Shown piece by piece: positions 59,564 through 64,000 of a DNA stretch of 64,000 bases; the stretch's first letter is position 1, and each line of letters begins with the position of its first letter. The stretch spans positions 558,001 through 622,000 of the forward strand of contig NZ_MTHD01000001.1 in NCBI RefSeq assembly GCF_001956855.1. Reading direction: 5' to 3'. The notes under the pieces are model-generated. The model made no database searches. It was given only the letters and a program-made list of their open reading frames with translations, and had not been told where the DNA came from. Source of the stretch: Azonexus hydrophilus (GTDB lineage Bacteria; Pseudomonadota; Gammaproteobacteria; Burkholderiales; Rhodocyclaceae). The position numbers and the translations under genes were made by a program.

Positions 59564-60123
59564 GGCTTCCCCATGTCCCAAAATTTAGCGATTAGTAATG
59601 CTATATGATTTGTAGGTGAACGAGTGCCGCAGTTGGTGCATCGAAGGCGCTTCAATAGATTTAACAACCGATTTTTGCTGTGAACTCAACCTAGCCCGGC
59701 TCGGCGAAGCCGAACGAGCCAGGAGGCAAGCGAGAGTAGCGGAGCGCGGCAGGTGCGATTGGTTTAAAGTACGTGTTTTCCGGTGCTTGGCACTAAACCA
59801 ATATGAAACCAGCCCATGGCAATCAAGAAATCCGAACTTTATTCATCCCTCTGTGTCTAGTAAAGCCGGGCCGATTCAGTGCAAGAGTTCTCTGATTGGA
59901 GAGGCACCATTTCTTTGGCCTGAGTTGCTTAAAGTATCTTGCCTCCTCCCACCTGTTTTGGTCGGCATCCTTGTGTTGCTAAAGTCCGCCTGATCAGAGG
60001 TGGCGGCGTCGTAATAATGCCCAAAGCGCTATTCCGAACCTGGATGTGTGTGCAAGAAGTCTTGACGTGTGATCTTTTGGCTTCCAAAATTCATTCAAGC
60101 GGACTGACAGCCGATTGTCCTTG
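59564..60123. other. Gene-poor stretch with two short hairpins
   Basis: About 560 bases contain no ORF I trust. A 125-codon plus-strand frame (59616-59993) has no recognisable domain. Two inverted repeats stand out: GGCTCGGC (59698-59705) facing GCCGAACGAGCC (59709-59720), and GGTTTA (59761-59766) facing TAAACC (59794-59799) with an inner GTGC-TTG-GCAC hairpin. The region may hold an upstream promoter of the OLD gene on the minus strand. Nothing else is supported. Confidence 0.4.
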
Positions 60124-60295
60124 AGGCATCGTGCCGGCAGTTACGGCGAGAGGGTGAGCCTTTTCGTGAGAAGAAGCAGCACCGCAAGGATGCCCAAAGC
60201 AGCTGCTCACCGCCATTCGTGGTCCCACCCGGAGTGGGAGAAGAGTACCTTGTGACGTAACGCCAAGAGGCCCCTTGTTTGGGGCCTCTTCTTTT
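60124..60295 (+). ncRNA. Candidate structured RNA with possible pseudoknot and terminator
   Basis: Several pairings can be read directly. GGTGAGC (60153-60159) pairs with GCTCACC (60205-60211), extended by GGC (60145-60147) with GCC (60212-60214). GGCATC (60125-60130) pairs with GATGCC (60189-60194) and crosses the first helix, as in an H-type pseudoknot. TCCCAC (60223-60228) pairs with GTGGGA (60234-60239) around CCGGA. The segment ends in a strong terminator. No convincing ORF spans it. This suggests a roughly 170-nt independent small RNA, or a 5'-leader attenuator for the ATPase gene 330 bases downstream. The class is not recognised. Confidence 0.5.
60265..60295 (+). terminator. Strong terminator closing the candidate RNA
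   Basis: AAGAGGCCCC (60265-60274) pairs perfectly over 10 bp with GGGGCCTCTT (60281-60290) around TTGTTT. CTTTT follows on the plus strand. There is no T-run on the minus strand. Confidence 0.8.
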
Positions 60296-60334
60296 GCTGC
60301 GAGCAAAATACTCCTGAGCCTCACAAATCGATAG

Positions 60335-60584
60335 GCCAGAGACGTTCCGTCAGACTCCTCTGTAGTTGCGAATACTAATTTGTACGTTGATCGGCGTGAC
60401 GAGATTCCGAATGGTTTAGGAGCTGCTACCGACAAAATGTATGCGGTTCATGTCCAACTGGTCGCCAAGTTAAACCAGCAGTTTGGCTCGCCAATGTGGC
60501 GCCTCAATCGGGGCCTGCCCGTAACCTGAGCTTCGAGGCAGAACTCATGCGGCGACTTGTCGAGGAAGGCATTGTTCATGATGT
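60335..60584 (+). pseudogene. Decayed coding fragment, unknown family
   Basis: From an in-frame stop at 60332-60334, a plus-strand frame without a start codon reads a protein-like segment (ANTNLYVDRRDEIPNGLG, AATDKMYAVHVQLVAKLNQQ, FGSPMWRLN) to a stop at 60527-60529. An adjacent frame continues with SFEAELMRRLVEEGIVHDV to a TGA at about 60585. Composition looks like coding sequence, broken by a frameshift and lacking its 5' end. I cannot assign a family. It may be the remnant of an older island gene. Confidence 0.35.
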
Positions 60585-60626
60585 ATGATTACGTGTTTAA
60601 TTCGGCAAGGCTTAGGGTTCCCGAAC

Positions 60627-62561
60627 ATGATCGCCGGAATATTCCTCAGATACATCAAGACCTATCGCGGCTACAACTACATCCCACTCGTCAGCGATGA
60701 CAGGTTCTGCGGACTTGTCGGGAACAACGGGATAGGCAAGAGTTCCATTCTCGAAGCCCTAGATGCCCTGTTCAACGACAAGCAACTGAACCTGAACATC
60801 GTCACCAAGCGGAGCGGATTCTCCGAGACCAATCCGCATGTGGTTCCGGTGTTCCTCGTGCGTCGGGAAGACTTTTCCGGAAACCTTGCCGCACTGGCGG
60901 ATACCCTGAATACGTTGGCGATGGGCATCGCCGAATCCGATGTTCCTATAGGGAGTCCCAAAAACCAAATCCGCAAGTTCATCCAGCACCGGACCATGCT
61001 GGCAGCGGCTTTCTCGATGGATGAGTATTATCTCCTCCCTCTCGGAATCGACCGGAACCATGTGGTCGCACTGAGCCTGTTCAATTGCAGGAAATTGGTG
61101 GAGCTTCGACTCGGAGCGGAAACGGAAGCGTCGGTAACAGCCCTCGATGAGTCTCAACTGAGGGAATTCACGCCGCTGCTCGATAAGATCAAGTCATCGA
61201 CCGACTACATCTATATCCCCAAAGAAATCGACTCGGATGCCTTCACCAAGCTTGAAACGAAGGAAATTCAGTCGCTGATGGGGGAGAGCCTGAACCAGAT
61301 CATCGAGAATCTGGTTTCCGGAGATGTGGTGCGAAACATCAACACCAGCCTGAACAGCTTCCTTGACAATCTTTCGACCGAACTTGTCGACTACTCCTAC
61401 CGGACACGGACCGACCGGCAGCAGAACCTGAAAAAGCAGGATGTTTACAACCTCATCGTCCAAGCGTTCTTTAACATCCGCATGCTGCACAAGCAGCAAT
61501 CCGGTGGCGCATGGCTTGAAATCAACTCCCTGAGTTCGGGAGAAAAGCAGAAGGCGATCATTGATGTCGCCCACAGCCTGATCAAGAACCATCGCACGAG
61601 CGGCGAAAACCTCATCCTCGCCGTTGATGAGCCCGAATCTTCTTTGCATATGTCGGCTTGCTTCGACCAGTTCGCGGCTCTGTACGAAATCAGTCGGTCC
61701 TGCCGCCAGTTGCTGTTCGCTACGCACTGGTACGGGTTCTTTCCGACCATCGAATCCGGCAGCGCAGCGGTCATCACCAATACAGGCGATGAACATGTCG
61801 TCGACCTAATCAATCTCGCCAACCACAGGGAGCAGGTCAGGCAATTGGCCAGGGGAACCAAGGGGACGCTGCCCTACGACGTCAGGCTCAAGAGCATCAA
61901 CGACTTCGTCCAGTCCATCATAACGAGCGCCATCGCCAGTGAACCCTACAACTGGCTCATCTGCGAGGGCAGTTCCGAAAAGGTGTACCTGTCCGCCTAT
62001 CTGAAGGACCTGATTGACGAAAAGCGTCTCCGTATCATTCCGGTGGGCGGAGCGAAGGAAGTGAAGCGTCTCTACCAGCATCTCTCGGTTTCCTACGAGG
62101 AATTCAAGGAGGAGGTGAAGGGGAAAATCTATCTCCTCTCCGACACCGATGCCGAGCTGGTCCAGTACGAAGTCAGGAGTTTCGACAACCTGCTTTGTCG
62201 CCGGATGGTGACCGATAAGGCGACAAGGTCCGTTTCGCTGGTCAATATCACTTCGAATCCGGTTTCGCCGAAGACCGAAATCGAGGATGTCCTCAACGGA
62301 AAGCTCTTCTACGACACCCTGAGGACGTTCCTTCCCGACAATCCGGGTCTCGAATTCCTGAACGATTATGAAGATGCGACCGAGGAGCCTACCTTCTTCG
62401 CACTCGACCTGAGGGATAGCGAGCGGACGGCGATCGAGCAGTTCTTCGATACGGGGAACAACAAGTTCATCTTCTCCGAAATATACATTTCAGGACTCAC
62501 GCCTGAACATGTGGTTCCGGGCTGGATTACAACGATAAGGGGGTGGCTTGTCGAGCCGTAG
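60627..62561 (+). CDS. AAA ATPase with C-terminal TOPRIM-like domain (OLD-like)
   Basis: The 644-residue protein has FLRYIKTYRGYNYIPL, Walker A GLVGNNGIGKSSILEALDAL near 32-51, a signature-like INSLSSGEKQKAIIDVAHSL near 296, and Walker B LILAVDEPESSLHMSA near 330. It also has the H-motif FATHWYG. A TOPRIM-like C-terminus follows, with Glu in LICEGSSEKVYLSAYL near 446 and Asp pair in YLLSDTDAELVQYE near 504. The ATG at 60627 matches the start of the ATPase fold; an ATG at 60585 is upstream. Its GC content is higher than the recombinase operon. Anti-phage function is likely by family but unproven. Confidence 0.82.
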   Translation: MIAGIFLRYIKTYRGYNYIPLVSDDRFCGLVGNNGIGKSSILEALDALFNDKQLNLNIVTKRSGFSETNPHVVPVFLVRREDFSGNLAALADTLNTLAMGIAESDVPIGSPKNQIRKFIQHRTMLAAAFSMDEYYLLPLGIDRNHVVALSLFNCRKLVELRLGAETEASVTALDESQLREFTPLLDKIKSSTDYIYIPKEIDSDAFTKLETKEIQSLMGESLNQIIENLVSGDVVRNINTSLNSFLDNLSTELVDYSYRTRTDRQQNLKKQDVYNLIVQAFFNIRMLHKQQSGGAWLEINSLSSGEKQKAIIDVAHSLIKNHRTSGENLILAVDEPESSLHMSACFDQFAALYEISRSCRQLLFATHWYGFFPTIESGSAAVITNTGDEHVVDLINLANHREQVRQLARGTKGTLPYDVRLKSINDFVQSIITSAIASEPYNWLICEGSSEKVYLSAYLKDLIDEKRLRIIPVGGAKEVKRLYQHLSVSYEEFKEEVKGKIYLLSDTDAELVQYEVRSFDNLLCRRMVTDKATRSVSLVNITSNPVSPKTEIEDVLNGKLFYDTLRTFLPDNPGLEFLNDYEDATEEPTFFALDLRDSERTAIEQFFDTGNNKFIFSEIYISGLTPEHVVPGWITTIRGWLVEP

Positions 62562-62574
62562 CCCGGATCAGGGG

Positions 62575-62796
62575 CTATCGCGTAAAACCCAGCAACTCGA
62601 AGTAATCATTACGGAATGACGGAACGTCTTCATTCCGTGACTCCATCTCAGTCGCTTCCAGGGGTAGGGAAGGCGAGAAATCCAATACGTTCCCAAGTCC
62701 CTTGGCCCTGGTCAAGGCAGCATCCTTGTCCGATGCTTCGACGCATGCGATGGGCTTTCCCCCTTGGGAGACGAGAAACGACCTGATTCCGTTCAT
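62575..62796 (-). CDS. 73-residue partner of the restriction endonuclease gene
   Basis: This small protein, of no recognised family, begins MNGIRSFLVSQGGKPIACVEA and ends FRNDYFELLGFTR, with an acidic middle. Its ATG overlaps the endonuclease stop (ATGA), so it is translated from the same message. It converges with the ATPase gene, whose stop is 13 bases away. Size and coupling would suit an accessory or regulatory subunit; that is only a guess. Confidence 0.6.
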   Translation of the reverse strand: MNGIRSFLVSQGGKPIACVEASDKDAALTRAKGLGNVLDFSPSLPLEATEMESRNEDVPSFRNDYFELLGFTR

Positions 62797-64000
62797 TGCC
62801 TTCCTTTTACGAGACCGATGAACTCGGTCAGATTCATTAGCCAGCCACGCTGCGCCGGAGTGTATGAAGAGTGTAGCGCCGTGGGAAGGACGAGCGACAG
62901 CTTCTTGTCCCTCATCTCGTCGGTCTGAGCCGTGGAGATGCTGGGTTCCATGGTCAGGAGGTGCTTCTCTTCTACCCTGTCTGCCTCCACCAGAACCTGA
63001 CGCCAACGATCCTTGCACGTCGATTTGACGCCGAGCATGGTCAGCCGCTCAGGAGGGAAAGCCGGATTCCGGTATTCATCGATGCTCGGGAAGATGAAGT
63101 CGGGCTTGGATTTGTTCTCCGTAACCTTGGTGCGGTCGTACCTGACGCCGAGCTTGAGGAAGACTTCTTCGAGATGGTTCTCGAACGCGCTCCCGACGCG
63201 GCTCTTTCTGCGATTCTGGACGGAAAGCGAGAAAGCGAGGAATCCATCCACGTCATGAGCGAAGCCCTCGACCAGACGGTCTCCGACGATGTGGCGTTCG
63301 AGGGTGCGGAAAAGAACTTCCTCCCTGTCCATCCATGCAAGAAGCACGGCATCCGGATCGTCGCGCGGGTCCAGGTCATCGATGGTGCTGCGGGCGAAGT
63401 CCGAGAAGATTCTCGTCGAAGGGAATCGCTTGCCGAACCTGTCGAGCATGATGTCGAGGAAGTTTGGCGCTTCCTCTTCCTGTGCGACCCCGATTTCATC
63501 AAGGATGAGCCGTGAGGCGAATTCGAGTTTGACCTGGTCGGATTCGGTTTCCGCCTTCACCGAGAAGCCCGGATGCACGAGGTCAGAGAATCCGAAAAGC
63601 CACCTGACCTGATTGGCGACCGTCGATTCCGCCTCGGCAACGACGACGAGAACGGAACCGTCCTGACGCCTGCCGATGAGCAGCAAATCACCTTCGGCGG
63701 CGCAATTGGAGACTTCTGTCGTCGGGAAGTATAGGCGATGCTCGGAGCGCGTCGGATGGGCTTCCCTAGCGTCGTACCACGTCAGGAAGCCCTCCGAAAT
63801 AACGGGTTCGTCGTCATGGTCCGTCAGGTAGATGAACTTCGCATCAAACTTCTGCTTTCCCACCGCCTGTCCGAAGAGCTTCTTCAAGCCATCGACACCG
63901 TTGAATTCGTGCTGATGCGATCTGACGAGGTCGGCTTCGACCGCGCTCAGCGTCTTCAACGCTACGCCGGAGAAGAACTCGGAGAGATAGCCGCTTTTCA
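62793..64000 (-). CDS. EcoRII-family type II restriction endonuclease, start at window edge
   Basis: The C-terminal EcoRII catalytic domain is clear: KPDFIFPSIDEYRNPAF with the catalytic Asp, then MLGVKSTCKDRWRQVLVEAD (PD-(D/E)xK variant), KHLLTMEPSISTAQTDEM, and TPAQRGWLMNLTEFI. The N-terminal part reads KSGYLSEFFSGVALKTLSAVEAD then SHQHEFNGVDGLKKLFG, as in EcoRII/PspGI-type enzymes. A TTG at 63959 is not needed: the frame stays open to the edge, where the codon at 63999-64001 ends in TG and is probably the start. About 402 residues are visible. EcoRII relatives cut CCWGG; specificity here is untested. Confidence 0.85.
   Translation of the reverse strand, partial: KSGYLSEFFSGVALKTLSAVEADLVRSHQHEFNGVDGLKKLFGQAVGKQKFDAKFIYLTDHDDEPVISEGFLTWYDAREAHPTRSEHRLYFPTTEVSNCAAEGDLLLIGRRQDGSVLVVVAEAESTVANQVRWLFGFSDLVHPGFSVKAETESDQVKLEFASRLILDEIGVAQEEEAPNFLDIMLDRFGKRFPSTRIFSDFARSTIDDLDPRDDPDAVLLAWMDREEVLFRTLERHIVGDRLVEGFAHDVDGFLAFSLSVQNRRKSRVGSAFENHLEEVFLKLGVRYDRTKVTENKSKPDFIFPSIDEYRNPAFPPERLTMLGVKSTCKDRWRQVLVEADRVEEKHLLTMEPSISTAQTDEMRDKKLSLVLPTALHSSYTPAQRGWLMNLTEFIGLVKGRQ

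Noticed and set aside
59761-59799. Integron attC site suggested by the GGTTTA/TAAACC inverted repeat
   Set aside because: The conserved attC R' (GTTRRRY) and R'' (RYYYAAC) core sites are not present and no integron integrase is seen.
59616-59993. 125-codon plus-strand frame as a gene
   Set aside because: No family motif, no clear ribosome site, mixed composition and internal hairpins.
60091-60435. 114-codon minus-strand frame as a gene
   Set aside because: It runs straight through the strong plus-strand terminator and the paired segments, and has no recognisable domain.
59564-60600. Retron or IscB/TnpB guide RNA locus
   Set aside because: No reverse transcriptase, IscB, IsrB or TnpB gene is near, and the RNA candidate ends in an intrinsic terminator.

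Overview
The window is a GC-rich bacterial chromosome segment with gene families and gene orders typical of the Betaproteobacteria. The closest feel is Rhodocyclales (Dechloromonas/Azonexus-like), judged from the dusB-fis-purH-purD order, lptD-surA-pdxA-rsmA, hemC-hemD-hemX-hemY, amgK-murU next to lptD, and a SiaABCD signalling set. The genus assignment is inference; no rRNA or tRNA gene is present to confirm it.

Positions 1-49,161 are dense core chromosome. In order they hold: a TonB/ExbB/ExbD energy-transduction cluster behind a truncated PepSY-TM gene; a hybrid sensor kinase; a thioredoxin/TPMT-type methyltransferase pair divergent from the heme genes hemCDXY; hemF; a long leftward run amgK-murU-pepP-ubiH-menA-dusB-fis-purH-purD ending in a good terminator; the divergent envelope operon lptD-surA-pdxA-rsmA; a leftward siaA-siaB-siaC-siaD set in which the SiaA phosphatase carries a CBS-like input domain instead of a membrane sensor; prlC-glutaredoxin-xthA-Crp/Fnr regulator-DUF2892; purC; an HD-GYP protein; a SPOR/Sel1 protein followed by the AddA-type helicase-nuclease; dgkA-uvrA with a perfect LexA box; and an MFS transporter with ssb. 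A 12-14 bp palindrome built on GCGGTCGACCGC recurs in four different core genes.

Right after the ssb terminator (about 49.24 kb) base composition and codon use change sharply to AT-richer DNA. Six tightly coupled genes (49,318-57,490) encode three different tyrosine recombinases, two small coiled-coil or basic proteins and a RecD2-like helicase. This is the most system-like object in the window. It resembles the published trio-recombinase (gamma-mobile-trio type) mobile islands in architecture, but that assignment needs a profile search. Convergent to it is an OLD-type ATPase/TOPRIM nuclease. A roughly 1 kb gene-poor stretch follows. It holds a candidate structured RNA with possible pseudoknot pairing and a perfect-stem terminator, plus a decayed coding fragment. 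The right end carries a second ATPase/TOPRIM protein and, convergent to it, an EcoRII-family restriction endonuclease with a 73-residue partner; the endonuclease start lies at the window edge and no methyltransferase is visible. The right end therefore looks like a defence-rich mobile island inserted downstream of ssb, and its far boundary is outside the window.
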